A DNA stretch of 43,777 nt from Dolichospermum circinale AWQC310F (GCF_000426925.1 NZ_KE384677.1:1-43777), one strand, 5' to 3'. Positions 33,441-42,739 are shown, counted from the first letter of the stretch. The notes: generated by a model from the letters alone, not told the origin. Numbers and translations: made by a program.

Positions 33441-35567
33441 TTAACCCTGAATTAATTTTTGAAAATCTGGCTCATTTTTTAGATGATCAAAATCAATATC
33501 ATTTCCAGCGTCTTCTCGATAATTAGGATTAAACTCAATGGCTTTTTGCAGATTTTCTAAAGCTAATTTAACTTGTCTTTGTAGTGCATAACAAGCAGCT
33601 TTGTGATAATATACAATATGATAATCAGGTTTAATTTCTAGTGCTTTATCAAAACTGATAATTGCTTGATTATCTTCTCCCAACCTAACTAAAGTATAAC
33701 CGCGTTTATCCCAAATTTTAGGAGAATTAGGTTGAAATTCTAAAGCTTTATCAAAAGAAGCAATTGCGTCTTCATAGCGTTCTAACTCTACCAAAGATAA
33801 ACCACGATTTACCCAAGCAACTCCATCATCAGGTTGAATTTGAATAGCTTTATCAAAACAGTTAAAAGCTTCTTGATGTTTTCCTAATTTTCCACATGAT
33901 ACACCAATATCACACCAAGCTTGATGATATTCGGGATTAATTTTAATAGCTTGATTATAGGAAATAATAGCATCTTTATAGCGGTTTAATCTATTGAATA
34001 GAATACCACGTTTGAGCCAATTTTCTGGATTTTCAGGTTGAATTTTAATGATTTGTTCATAAATAGCTAAAGCATCTTGATGACGTTTTTCTAAAAATAG
34101 CTTTTCTGCTTCTTTTAGATAATCATTAAGAGATGGTTCTGGTGCTTTTTCTATGACTGGGGGAGGTGTAATTTCCGCTAGTTCTTTGAGAATTATATCT
34201 TTACGTTGTTGAGCATCAATTTCTAATTTTTGCAGATTTTCTAAAGTAACAATTTGCTGTTTTTGAACATCATTTTGTAAGTCTGAAAACTGAGATGTAA
34301 ATTCTTCTCCAGATTTTTCTAAATCGTCTATAATTTGCTGTTGTCGTTGAATAGCTGTATTTTGTAATTCTGTAAGTTCCTGAGAAAATTCACTTTCTAA
34401 CTTTTGCAGATTTTCCAGAATAGTAATTTTCTGTTTTTGGACATCATTTTGTAAATCTGAAAACTGAGATGTAAATTCACCGCAGGATTTTTCTAAATTG
34501 TCTATAATTTGCTTTTTTCGTTGAATAGCTGCATTTTGTAATTCTGTAAGTTCCTGAGAAAATTCACTTTGGGATCTAGATAAATCCTCAATAAATTGAT
34601 ATTTCTGGATTTGCGTATCAGTCTTTAATTCAGTAACTTCAGATTTAAATAGATTATTGAGATTTTCGATATTGTTGATCACTATATCTTTTTGATTTTT
34701 AACATCTAATTGAAATTGAGATAATTCACCGGTAAATTCTACTTGTAATTTGACTAAATTCTCAAAAGTCTGATATTTTTGTGCTTGAGCTTCTGACTCT
34801 ACTACCTGAAATTGAGATATGAGATTACTGCGAGATTGTTCAATGTCAACAATAGCAATATCTTTTTGATTTTCCACCTCTAACTTGAGTTTGATAAATT
34901 CAGAAAATAGCTCAGTTTCTAATTTTTTGACATTGTCAATTGTAATTTTTTGCTGTTGAGCAGATAAATTTAATCGTTCTAATTGAGTATTCAATGTAAA
35001 CTCTAAATTACTGATATTTTCTTGAGCAGATTTCACCTCAATTTCCAAAGCTGTTAAAAACTCTTGTTTTGATTTAGGTAAATCAGATAAAAGCATGGAT
35101 AAATTTTCTTGTTCACCCTGAATCTTTTGTTTAAAATTATCAACTTCTTGCGCTAATTCTTGCGTAGTATTTTGAGATTCTCGAATCAGGTTTTTAGCTT
35201 CTGTTTGAACTGTAGTTAATTGAGTTTGCAAATTTTCAATCCCTTGAATTTGTTGCATTCCTCGTTCTACAATTTCCCTAATTATAGCTCGACGAAAAAA
35301 CCATAATACCGCAATTAAAGCTACAGGAAATAAACTTAAAATAGTTAACCAAATATTGATTAAGGTATTTGTGCGAGTAAAAGCAATTTCTAAATCAGAT
35401 TTGACTGGTTTTTGCGCTAATTTTTCCTGGTGCTGATTTGATAGTACCTGAGCGGTAGCAGATGGTACAATGCTTTGGCTAATAAAAGCCGTTAATAGCA
35501 GTAAAGGTGAAAAGAAAATGGTGCTTTTTAAAGCTAGATTTGAGAAGATGGGCTTTTTGTTCTTCAT
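33441..35567 (-). CDS. Membrane-anchored coiled-coil protein with C-terminal TPR repeats
   Basis: The 708-residue protein begins with a signal-like hydrophobic stretch (SPLLLLTAFISQSIVPSATAQ, possible cleavage after ATAQ) and a second membrane segment (IWLTILSLFPVALIAVLWFF). A long coiled coil of about 350 residues follows, containing a 58-residue direct repeat (from LTELQNAAIQ and LTELQNTAIQ). The last 220 residues are about six tetratricopeptide repeats, for example PENWLKRGILFNRLNRYKDA and AWVNRGLSLVELERYEDAIA, which normally bind other proteins. The ATG at 35567 has AGGGA eight bases upstream and gives a proper signal sequence; the frame extends to an ATG at 35621. A scaffold role at the membrane is likely but the partners are unknown. 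Confidence 0.85.
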   Translation of the reverse strand: MKNKKPIFSNLALKSTIFFSPLLLLTAFISQSIVPSATAQVLSNQHQEKLAQKPVKSDLEIAFTRTNTLINIWLTILSLFPVALIAVLWFFRRAIIREIVERGMQQIQGIENLQTQLTTVQTEAKNLIRESQNTTQELAQEVDNFKQKIQGEQENLSMLLSDLPKSKQEFLTALEIEVKSAQENISNLEFTLNTQLERLNLSAQQQKITIDNVKKLETELFSEFIKLKLEVENQKDIAIVDIEQSRSNLISQFQVVESEAQAQKYQTFENLVKLQVEFTGELSQFQLDVKNQKDIVINNIENLNNLFKSEVTELKTDTQIQKYQFIEDLSRSQSEFSQELTELQNAAIQRKKQIIDNLEKSCGEFTSQFSDLQNDVQKQKITILENLQKLESEFSQELTELQNTAIQRQQQIIDDLEKSGEEFTSQFSDLQNDVQKQQIVTLENLQKLEIDAQQRKDIILKELAEITPPPVIEKAPEPSLNDYLKEAEKLFLEKRHQDALAIYEQIIKIQPENPENWLKRGILFNRLNRYKDAIISYNQAIKINPEYHQAWCDIGVSCGKLGKHQEAFNCFDKAIQIQPDDGVAWVNRGLSLVELERYEDAIASFDKALEFQPNSPKIWDKRGYTLVRLGEDNQAIISFDKALEIKPDYHIVYYHKAACYALQRQVKLALENLQKAIEFNPNYREDAGNDIDFDHLKNEPDFQKLIQG
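34228..34575. repeat. 174-bp tandem duplication within the TPR/coiled-coil gene
   Basis: Two copies with a 174-bp period (about 34228-34401 and 34402-34575; anchored by ATTCTGTAAG at 34367 and 34541) encode two similar 58-residue coiled-coil units. High similarity at DNA level suggests a fairly recent duplication. Confidence 0.8.
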
Positions 35568-35821
35568 GACAATTTTCCCTAGCAGGTGGTTAGTTTTGAT
35601 AACGGTGTGTTTATACTGCATCTATGATAGATGATTGGTGTCAGGTTACTGAATTTTTAGGCTTTTCGATATTAACAGATTTGGGGACAAATATCACCTA
35701 TTCTAGGATGGAATTATGGATCAATCGAAGAGAGGACATCTAGAATTAACCCCTGGTTGCTTTTCAAGCTGAAAGGGCTTAAAATGATTAAAAGTAAAAT
35801 CTAAGAGTTAAAGTAAATTCT

Positions 35822-36760
35822 GTGTTGGATTACATAACTGCAAATCTACCACTGTTTGCGAATCTAGATAGAAAACTAGTAGTGAAAATAGACGATATTG
35901 GTGAAGTTAATTTCCAGCAAGCAAATTTTCTCATCAATGGAGAAGCTTTAAATTCTCTAAAAAAACTACCAGATTCATTAGTGCAAACGGTGATCACAAG
36001 TCCTCCTTATTATGGTCAAAGAGACTACTGTAGAGAAGAACAAATTGGAATTGAAGAAAATCCAGATGAATACGTAAACAAACTTTTAGAAGTATTTGAT
36101 GAGGTCAAAAGAGTTTTAAAAGAAGATGGGACGCTTTGGATCAATTTGGGTGATAAATATATAGATGGAAATTTAGCAGGACTACCTTGGAAATTGGCAT
36201 TAGCTCTTAAAGAAAGAGGATGGATTTTAAGATCGGATATTATCTGGTATAAACCTAATGCCATGCCATCTTCTGTTAAAAACCGTCCAACAACTGATCA
36301 TGAATATATATTTTTATTTGCCAAAAGTTCCAAGTATTACTATGATGCAGATGCTATTCGTGAACCTCATGTAACTTTCTCTGAAAATAGTAAAATGCGA
36401 GGAGGACGGAATCATTTAGGTAAAAAAGGGGGAACTCCAGAACAAGGCAAAAATTCAGGTAATTCTAATTTGCATAATGGCAGATGGGACCAAGCATTTC
36501 ATCCTCAAGGTAGAAATAAAAGAACAGTTTGGGAAGTTCCTTTATCTAAATTTAGAGAGGCACATTTTGCTGTTTTCCCAGAACAATTAATAGAACCATG
36601 TATTTTAGCGGGTTCGTCTGAAGGGGGAATAGTTCTTGATCCTTTTTTTGGTGCTGGTACTGTAGGATTAGTTTCTATGAAGAAAGGACGGAAATTTATT
36701 GGTATTGAACTTAATGAAGATTACTGTAAAATTGCCATCAAGCGAATTTTTTCAACATAA
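35822..36760 (+). CDS. Type II DNA methyltransferase (beta-class N4C/N6A)
   Basis: The 312-residue enzyme has the catalytic motif IV TSPPYYGQRDY near residue 59 and the S-adenosylmethionine motif I DPFFGAGTVGL near 273, so motif IV comes before motif I, as in beta-class amino-methyltransferases. SPPY is common among N4-cytosine enzymes but occurs in some N6-adenine ones; the methylated base is open. The target-recognition region lies between (about residues 150-240). It begins with GTG at 35822 (an adjacent TTG is possible) and no ribosome binding site is evident. It is tail to tail with the endonuclease gene, with no base between the two stop codons, and protects the host against that enzyme. 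Confidence 0.92.
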   Translation: MLDYITANLPLFANLDRKLVVKIDDIGEVNFQQANFLINGEALNSLKKLPDSLVQTVITSPPYYGQRDYCREEQIGIEENPDEYVNKLLEVFDEVKRVLKEDGTLWINLGDKYIDGNLAGLPWKLALALKERGWILRSDIIWYKPNAMPSSVKNRPTTDHEYIFLFAKSSKYYYDADAIREPHVTFSENSKMRGGRNHLGKKGGTPEQGKNSGNSNLHNGRWDQAFHPQGRNKRTVWEVPLSKFREAHFAVFPEQLIEPCILAGSSEGGIVLDPFFGAGTVGLVSMKKGRKFIGIELNEDYCKIAIKRIFST

Positions 36761-37642
36761 TTATTCAATTGATTGGAAAATATCTAAAATCTCCTTGAGT
36801 TTATGATTCAGTAATGGTTCTAATTCAATTATTTGATTGGGATTTTTATCAATGTGAATAAATTCTTGTGATTTCAGGGAATCAAAATCTATTTTCCATG
36901 CTTCAGCTATGATAATTGGAATACATTTATATCCATCATTTTTCGCTTTTTCAATTGCTTGGTTAATATCTCTGGTAAAAAGTAAAGCATGACCTCCACC
37001 AGTTGTTTCTCTGGTTTTAACTGGAATTAAAATTGTTCCTTTCTCTCCCATAATCGTTACATCATAAGTCTCACCACCAAGTTTAATTTGATTTTCTCCA
37101 ATTCTCAGTTTTATATTGTTATTTTTGAATATTTCTTTCAAATTTGTGCGAATAATTGCCTCAAATAAATTTCCTTTTATAGCTCGACGGCTTCCTTCTA
37201 ATCGTTCCATCATAACTTCGCAAATAGGAAACCATTCCCATCTTTCTGGTTCAGGTAAAATAGTAGATACATATTCACGCACATGATTTAAAAGTATGGC
37301 TTTACGCTCATTAGCTGTTCCATCAATATTTTTGAGGATGTTTTGTAATCTTTGTATGGGAGCATCTCTAAAAATCCAACCTAAAAACAGCCATTTTGCT
37401 TTACTTTCAGGATATGGACGAGCAATTCCGTCATATAAATTTAGGTCTTTGGGAACTTTGCGCTTTAAATATTTTAGTAACACTTGTTGTGCTTTGTATG
37501 AATTTTTTTCAAGAACAAATTCATGTAGATTACTATAATTTTCTGATTCTATAAAGTTAATAAAATCATCAAAAAAAAGCTTATTTGAGTTAGCAATAAT
37601 TGCCAGTTCTTTCAATCTGATATTATCAGCAATATTAGTCAT
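36761..37642 (-). CDS. Putative type II restriction endonuclease
   Basis: The assignment of this 293-residue protein rests on context plus a nuclease-like core. The gene follows a controller gene with an 8-base overlap and converges on a methyltransferase. In the C-terminal half, NLFEAIIR (a helix with a conserved glutamate near 160), ETYDVTIMGEKGTILIPVKT (aspartate near 193, lysine near 208) and GGGHALLFTRDI resemble a PD-(D/E)xK site, although proline stands where the second acidic residue is normally found. The N-terminal half is helical and charged and probably takes part in DNA recognition. I do not recognise the recognition sequence or a specific named relative. Confidence 0.75.
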   Translation of the reverse strand: MTNIADNIRLKELAIIANSNKLFFDDFINFIESENYSNLHEFVLEKNSYKAQQVLLKYLKRKVPKDLNLYDGIARPYPESKAKWLFLGWIFRDAPIQRLQNILKNIDGTANERKAILLNHVREYVSTILPEPERWEWFPICEVMMERLEGSRRAIKGNLFEAIIRTNLKEIFKNNNIKLRIGENQIKLGGETYDVTIMGEKGTILIPVKTRETTGGGHALLFTRDINQAIEKAKNDGYKCIPIIIAEAWKIDFDSLKSQEFIHIDKNPNQIIELEPLLNHKLKEILDIFQSIE

Positions 37643-37859
37643 TAAAAAACTCTCTAGGTGAAATATTTAACGCATTTGCAATTTTATGAATATTCACAAG
37701 ACTAATATTTCTTTCTCCCCGTTCTACCCCTCCTACATAACTCCGGTCTAAGTTACATAAATGCGCTAATTCTTCTTGAGATAGACCCATCTTTTGCCTA
37801 ATTTGACGTAGACGAAGACCAAATTCTTTTTGGACGTTTTTACTGTTAGATGTTGTCAT
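37635..37859 (-). CDS. Controller (C) protein of the R-M system, XRE-family HTH
   Basis: The 74-residue protein is a single helix-turn-helix domain of the C-protein type (LRQIRQKMGLSQEELAHLCN, DRSYVGGVERGERNIS, NALNISPREFF). C proteins bind as dimers to a C-box upstream of their own gene, first raising and then limiting C and endonuclease expression, so that methylation comes first. A matching operator lies 24 to 50 bases upstream. The stop overlaps the start of the endonuclease gene by 8 bases, the classic C-R arrangement. Confidence 0.92.
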   Translation of the reverse strand: MTTSNSKNVQKEFGLRLRQIRQKMGLSQEELAHLCNLDRSYVGGVERGERNISLVNIHKIANALNISPREFFND

Positions 37860-37882
37860 AAAGACAATTAAAAGCTATTAAT

Positions 37883-37909
37883 GTCTTTAAGTCCACGGAC
37901 TTTAAGTAC
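37883..37909 (-). promoter_or_regulatory. C-box operator of the R-M controller
   Basis: Read on the minus strand, GTACTTAAAGT, then CCGTGG, then ACTTAAAGAC form two half-operators around a CCGTGG-like centre, close to the known C-box layout (ACT..AGTCCGTGGACT..AGT). It lies 24 bases from the controller start codon, where both activation and repression sites are expected. Confidence 0.75.
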
Positions 37910-37993
37910 CATAATCATGTCTAATGAAGTATTAATCTTTCCCCAAAGATAACCTATATAATTTGACATAGTAGTGTACAGAGTGCAGAAACC

Positions 37994-40018
37994 ATGAAAC
38001 AAAGATACAAGAAAGGCTTACAAACATTGATTAGTTTTAGCTTATTTACCACCTTCCTCGCTCCTTATGGAGTTACAGCTACTCCTCCACGGACTCCAGA
38101 TAAAACGGTCAACTGTGAGCTTCTAGTCGTGGGTGGTGGACTCTCAGGAGTAGCAACAACTTATGAAGCTTTACTTATGGGAAGAACAGTTTGTTTAACA
38201 GAAATAACCGACTGGTTGGGGGGACAAATTTCCTCTCAAGGAACATCTGCATTAGACGAAAGACCAACTCAACGATCTAAACAATTCTATTCTCGCGGTT
38301 ATTCCGAATTAAGAAACCGCATTGAACGCAAATATGGTAAACTTAACCCTGGTGAATGTTGGGTAAGTGATTCTTGTTTTCTCCCTGGTGATGCTCATGA
38401 TATTATCACAAAAATGCTCAAAGATGCCGAAAAGAAAGGTAAGGGAAAATTACAATTTTTTCCGAATACAGTAATTAAAGATTTAGAAATTAGTCAAAAT
38501 GGCAAAATTATTAATAATGCGATCGCAATTCAACATCAACCATTACCAGGTACACCACCTTTAAATACTAATACTTTATCCCAAACTATTGCAGATGCTT
38601 ATAGTTATGAAAACTCATCTCTATTCAGGAAAACTATTATTCGTTTTCTTCCTAAACCAACTCCCAATAAGTTGGGAAAATGGTACGTTATAGACACAAG
38701 TGAAACCGGGGAAATTATTGCTTTAGCAGATGTTCCTTACCGTTTAGGAATTGATGCACTTTCTCACCTTGAACCTTCATCTTCTAGCACAACCAATGAT
38801 CCTTATTGTACTCAAGGTTTTACTTATACCTTTGCTATGGAGGCAACAAAATCACCGCAACAAATCACAATGCCGTCATTTTATCCCCAATATGCACCAT
38901 ATTTTAGTTATGAATTAAAGCGATTAGCAAACTTTGATTTAGTATTTACTTATCGCAGAATTTGGAGTCCCCAAACAGGACAATTAACTAAATTTAATGG
39001 TGTGAAATTTACCGTACCCACACCAGGGGATATTTCCATGCAAAACTGGACTTGGGGAAATGATTACCGTCCAGGAACAGCCGCAGATAATCTGATTTAC
39101 ACTCGTCAACAATTAGAAAATTCTGGACAGTTAAAACCAGGAGGTTGGCAAGGTGGACTACGCACAGAAACCCTCCGCAAAGCTGAAGAAAAGGCTTTTT
39201 CTTATTTTTATTGGTTGTATGCAGGAACTACAGATTCTCAATTAGGAGAAGGGGTGAAACAACCGCAAACAAATATTCGTTTTTTAACAGGTTTAGATTC
39301 ACCTATGGGGACGGTTCATGGTTTATCTAAATACCCCTATATTAGGGAAGGAAGACGTATTATTGGCCGTCCTAGTTGGGGACAACCGGAAGGTTTTGGG
39401 ATTTGGGAAGTTGATATTTCTCGTCGTGATTATAATGATGAATATTATCGAAAAAATCTCCCAGCAAATATGTATCGCAATTTAAAAGCAACAGTGGCTG
39501 GTTTAGAAGTAACATCTGTAATTATGGGTAAAATTTCCCCAGAAAAAGTTGTTCGCAGAAGTCGCTCTACAATTTATCCTGACGCTGTAGGTATTGGTCA
39601 TTATGCGATAGATTTTCATCCTTGTATGGCAAAAACTCCAGCGGAATTACCTGGTAATACGGAACGTGCAGGAGAAAGAAGAGGTGCGGGTTTTGCTTAT
39701 CCTTTCCAAATTGCACTCCGGGCAATGATTCCCCAAAAAATTGATAATTTATTGGTAGGAGGAAAAAGTATTGCTACTAGTCATATTGCTGCTGCTGCTT
39801 ATCGAGTTCATTCTTTTGAATGGTCTGCTGGTGCTGCTGCGGGAACTGTGGCCAGTTTTGCTTTAAAACAAGGAATTGACCCCTATGAATTAGTTAATGA
39901 TTTACCTAGACAAGAACCACAATTAGAAATTCTAAAACAGATTTTGACGGAAAATGGTAATCCTACGGCTTTTCCTGATACTTCTATTTTTAACGAAAAT
40001 TGGGATGATTGGCGGTAA
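37994..40018 (+). CDS. Exported FAD-dependent oxidoreductase
   Basis: The 674-residue protein starts with a Sec-type signal peptide (MKQRYKKG, hydrophobic stretch to FLAPYGVTA, likely cut near ATA), without a twin-arginine motif. The mature part opens with the dinucleotide-binding motif LLVVGGGLSGVATTYEALL, followed by EITDWLGGQISSQG, typical of the FAD-dependent oxidoreductase family Pfam12831. Later segments MIPQKIDNLLVGGKSIATSH and HSFEWSAGAAAGTVASFAL fit the FAD-binding C terminus. Substrate is unknown; location is probably periplasmic or outside the cytoplasm. The start is ATG at 37994. It stands alone, 134 bases from the controller gene, pointing the other way. Confidence 0.88.
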   Translation: MKQRYKKGLQTLISFSLFTTFLAPYGVTATPPRTPDKTVNCELLVVGGGLSGVATTYEALLMGRTVCLTEITDWLGGQISSQGTSALDERPTQRSKQFYSRGYSELRNRIERKYGKLNPGECWVSDSCFLPGDAHDIITKMLKDAEKKGKGKLQFFPNTVIKDLEISQNGKIINNAIAIQHQPLPGTPPLNTNTLSQTIADAYSYENSSLFRKTIIRFLPKPTPNKLGKWYVIDTSETGEIIALADVPYRLGIDALSHLEPSSSSTTNDPYCTQGFTYTFAMEATKSPQQITMPSFYPQYAPYFSYELKRLANFDLVFTYRRIWSPQTGQLTKFNGVKFTVPTPGDISMQNWTWGNDYRPGTAADNLIYTRQQLENSGQLKPGGWQGGLRTETLRKAEEKAFSYFYWLYAGTTDSQLGEGVKQPQTNIRFLTGLDSPMGTVHGLSKYPYIREGRRIIGRPSWGQPEGFGIWEVDISRRDYNDEYYRKNLPANMYRNLKATVAGLEVTSVIMGKISPEKVVRRSRSTIYPDAVGIGHYAIDFHPCMAKTPAELPGNTERAGERRGAGFAYPFQIALRAMIPQKIDNLLVGGKSIATSHIAAAAYRVHSFEWSAGAAAGTVASFALKQGIDPYELVNDLPRQEPQLEILKQILTENGNPTAFPDTSIFNENWDDWR

Positions 40019-40032
40019 GTTTAGTCTTTTTG

Positions 40033-40051
40033 GGGTTTACTGTGTAAACCC
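40033..40051 (+). terminator. Hairpin after the FAD oxidoreductase gene
   Basis: GGGTTTAC and GTAAACCC form a perfect 8-bp stem with a TGT loop, 15 bases past the stop codon. There is no T-run after it, so it is only a possible terminator. Confidence 0.45.
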
Positions 40052-40205
40052 TGATGATTATTGTGAGTTGGGATCAGATTTTTTAACTTTTAACTGGAAA
40101 GTCAAGAAGTGAAACTGTAGCTTGTTATATGAATCGAGTCTATGGTTATCTAATTTTTGATAACTTGTCTATCCAACGAGATTACCAGAAAATTATCATC
40201 TTACT

Positions 40206-41444
40206 ATGTCGCAACCAAAAAAAGAACCAAATGGATGTGGATGTGCCAATATTCCATTTTCTTTAATTATAGTTATTTTCGGAGGTGGTTATTGGTGGTT
40301 TAGCCAGAAAGGAAATTTAGATATGAGTAAATTTTTGCCTCAAAGCCAACAATTAACTATTCCAATTTTAAATCCTACCCCGATTGCTTCTACAATTCCT
40401 ACTTCTGCATCATCAAAAATTTTCAATATTCCTTCTAATCCCCAGCCAATTGCTTCGGCAATTCCTGTTCCTGCTGGATCAAGCCCTGGTAATATTATTC
40501 CTAATAATCAACTGGCCATCAAAAAAAATTTACCCCAAACTAATTGGCAAAAAAAGGTGATTAGAGGAATTTATTTAAGTCGTTACCAAGTTAGTAATAA
40601 TGCTAATGAACAAACAATTCGGGCTAGAGTTCGTTACTATCACTCTCAAGGTTTTAATACCATTATTCACGGGGTTTGGGGTAATGGTTGTACCATGTAC
40701 AATAGCAAGGTGATGCAGCAAACTCTAGGTTATAAAAGTTGTCCAAATTTATTTGAAGATCAATGGCTAGATTGGCTAATTGATGAGGCACATAAACAGG
40801 ATATGCAAGTCCATGCTTATTTTGAGAAGGGAATTAAAATAGATAAAAATAGCCCGATTTTTGATTTGGCGATCGCTCAGAAATGGATTGTTCCTGGTAT
40901 AGATAAAACTTATGCTGGTATTGACCATTATGTGCTTGATGTAGAAATTCCTGAAGTTGCTAATTTCTTCAAAAATATCTTAGTGGAATTTGTTCAAAGG
41001 TATCCCAAAATTGATGCTGTACAATGGGATGATTATTTAGGTTATCATGCTGAATTACCTGGCAAAGTAGATCGTACCACTAAGTTAACTACTTTTGTGC
41101 AGCAAATGATCACGGGGATGAAACAAGCTAACTCGACCGTTAGTTTTGATATTTGCCATCATAACCCCTATTGGTCTAGACGATATTTCGCGGCTGATTG
41201 GCAAAAATGGAATGTTGATCGGGCATTTATTCAAGCTTATAATGATGCTAATTTTCCAGAGGAATTAAATTATGTGAAAAATTCGGCAGGAATTGCTATT
41301 ACTGAGAAACAATTCCATCGTTTAAAAGAAATAGTAAATAACCCTACTATTAAGAGTGTTTTAGTTTTTCCCGCTTCTGGAAAACCAGAAGAAACGGCTT
41401 CTACCTTCAACAGCTTAATCATGAAATCAAATGGTTTACCTTAA
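40206..41444 (+). CDS. Membrane-anchored GHL10-type glycoside hydrolase-like protein
   Basis: This 412-residue protein has an N-terminal membrane segment (IPFSLIIVIFGGGYWWF), a flexible proline/serine-rich linker to about residue 115 and a C-terminal domain resembling the GHL10/DUF4015-like (beta/alpha)8 barrels related to glycoside hydrolases. Visible hallmarks are VIRGIYLSRYQV at the barrel start, GFNTIIHGVWG, MQVHAYFEKG, DAVQWDDYLGYH (acidic pair as potential catalytic residues) and a C-terminal SVLVFPASGK. Substrate is unknown, with cell-wall or extracellular polysaccharide the likely class. It is probably held on the outer face of the plasma membrane by the N-terminal anchor. Confidence 0.75.
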   Translation: MSQPKKEPNGCGCANIPFSLIIVIFGGGYWWFSQKGNLDMSKFLPQSQQLTIPILNPTPIASTIPTSASSKIFNIPSNPQPIASAIPVPAGSSPGNIIPNNQLAIKKNLPQTNWQKKVIRGIYLSRYQVSNNANEQTIRARVRYYHSQGFNTIIHGVWGNGCTMYNSKVMQQTLGYKSCPNLFEDQWLDWLIDEAHKQDMQVHAYFEKGIKIDKNSPIFDLAIAQKWIVPGIDKTYAGIDHYVLDVEIPEVANFFKNILVEFVQRYPKIDAVQWDDYLGYHAELPGKVDRTTKLTTFVQQMITGMKQANSTVSFDICHHNPYWSRRYFAADWQKWNVDRAFIQAYNDANFPEELNYVKNSAGIAITEKQFHRLKEIVNNPTIKSVLVFPASGKPEETASTFNSLIMKSNGLP

Positions 41445-41451
41445 CCAAATA

Positions 41452-41889
41452 TTAATCTGGTAGAAATTCAGAATTGAGGGTTTGTTCGCAAGTGTATGGA
41501 CATATTTCGGGAAATATTTGTTGACCTAATTGAGTTTCTCTCATTGCTAATGCTAAACCTAATTCGTAAGCTGTGAGAAAAACTTCTTCTAAATAAGGTT
41601 TCAAACTAGGACTATCTTGTAAAAGTAGTTTGATTTGAATACGTTGTTCTCGAATTGTACTCAACCAACTACTACTGCGTTTTTCTGTTTGAAATTGCCA
41701 TTTTAATAAATGTCCTAGCAATAGGGCTAATCTATTTCTTAATTCTTGTCTTTCTTTTCTTCCCAAGGTTTCTAATTCTTCAATTAGGTTAACAGTATCT
41801 AATGTATCCCATTGTTGAGTTTTGAGTAAATTAACCTGTTCTTGAGTCCAAGCATAAAAATCATTTGTATAGAGTGAAAAGGTGTTCAT
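41452..41889 (-). CDS. DUF29 family protein
   Basis: The 145-residue protein matches the DUF29 family common in cyanobacteria: LYTNDFYAWTQEQVNLLKTQ at the start, NLIEELETLGRKERQELRNR in the middle and HLLKWQFQTEKRSSSW after it. It is all-helical and function is unknown. The ATG at 41889 has AGGTG six bases upstream; the open frame extends to 41928. It is convergent with the GHL10-type gene, with 7 bases between the stops. Confidence 0.85.
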   Translation of the reverse strand: MNTFSLYTNDFYAWTQEQVNLLKTQQWDTLDTVNLIEELETLGRKERQELRNRLALLLGHLLKWQFQTEKRSSSWLSTIREQRIQIKLLLQDSPSLKPYLEEVFLTAYELGLALAMRETQLGQQIFPEICPYTCEQTLNSEFLPD

Positions 41890-42147
41890 TTTCGCACCTG
41901 TTATCATATTTATAGATTCTGATTTCAATTGTATTCTGGATATTATATCCTAAGTCCTGAAAAGGTAAAGTATTAATTACATGATCTACATGATCAATTT
42001 CAATTAATATTTTGACATATTATCGGCTTGTGCTTGACTACTAACCCAGTCAGCAATAGATTAAACTAGTTATTTGTAATCTTAGTTTGAACAAAGTCGT
42101 TTTTGGCTCATTTTTCTATGGTGACAAAACTTGTGGATGTGTATACT

Positions 42148-42441
42148 ATGGCCTCAGCACCAACTGTGACACCTGACCGGGTTAATCAAGTGACTCGCAA
42201 AACCTATCCTAATTATAAGGTGATTGTCTTGAATGATGATTTTAACACTTTTCAGCACGTCGCTGAATGCTTAATGAAGTATATTCCTGGTATGTCGAGC
42301 GATCGCGCGTGGGATCTAACTAATCAGGTTCACTACGAAGGACGAGCAATTGTCTGGACAGGACCCCAAGAACCAGCGGAATTATACCACCAGCAACTAC
42401 GTCGCGCTGGGTTGACAATGGCTCCCCTGGAAGCAGCCTAA
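42148..42441 (+). CDS. clpS: ClpS adaptor, second cyanobacterial type (ClpS2)
   Basis: ClpS binds the N-domain of ClpC and delivers N-degron substrates to the ClpCP protease. The core reads NYKVIVLNDDFNTFQHVAEC, LMKYIPGM and VHYEGRAIVWTGPQEPAELY, with the NDD.NT segment that forms the N-degron pocket. The QVTRKTYPNYKV beginning and the APLEAA end fit the ClpS2 form of cyanobacteria rather than ClpS1. The family usually starts with a short MAxxPTVTPDR segment, which favours the ATG at 42148; an ATG at 42118 and a TTG at 42103 are also in frame. It is followed by the DUF2103 gene with one base between. Confidence 0.88.
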   Translation: MASAPTVTPDRVNQVTRKTYPNYKVIVLNDDFNTFQHVAECLMKYIPGMSSDRAWDLTNQVHYEGRAIVWTGPQEPAELYHQQLRRAGLTMAPLEAA

Positions 42442-42442
42442 T

Positions 42443-42739
42443 ATGTCTAAACCCACCGATGGTAGACTTGTTTGGAATCACTCTACCCATATTCCCGGTC
42501 TAATTCCCATTTTAGAACGCTTGTGCCAACACAATGGCATTCTTACTGTCACCCCTGCGGTAATTGGGAGAGCCAGGGGTCATGCTCCAAAAATGCAGTT
42601 GCGTGTGTCAGTACCCATTCGCGGTGGTTATAAAATCATTGCGCGTCAGGGTAAAACAGTACAGGAGGTGTTTATCCTCACAACTTTACTACAGGATGAA
42701 CTGGAAAGTGCGATAGCCATTGCTATGAAAATTGCGTAA
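42443..42739 (+). CDS. DUF2103 family protein (predicted metal-binding)
   Basis: This 98-residue protein fits DUF2103, a small family found mainly in cyanobacteria and annotated as metal-binding. Visible traits are RLVWNHSTHIPGLIPILERL at the start, with two histidines, and VIGRARGHAPKMQLRVSVPI followed by GYKIIARQGKTVQEVF. The ATG follows the clpS stop after a single base, so the two are cotranscribed, a pairing I recall in other cyanobacteria. A role linked with protein turnover would be inference from this location alone. Confidence 0.8.
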   Translation: MSKPTDGRLVWNHSTHIPGLIPILERLCQHNGILTVTPAVIGRARGHAPKMQLRVSVPIRGGYKIIARQGKTVQEVFILTTLLQDELESAIAIAMKIA

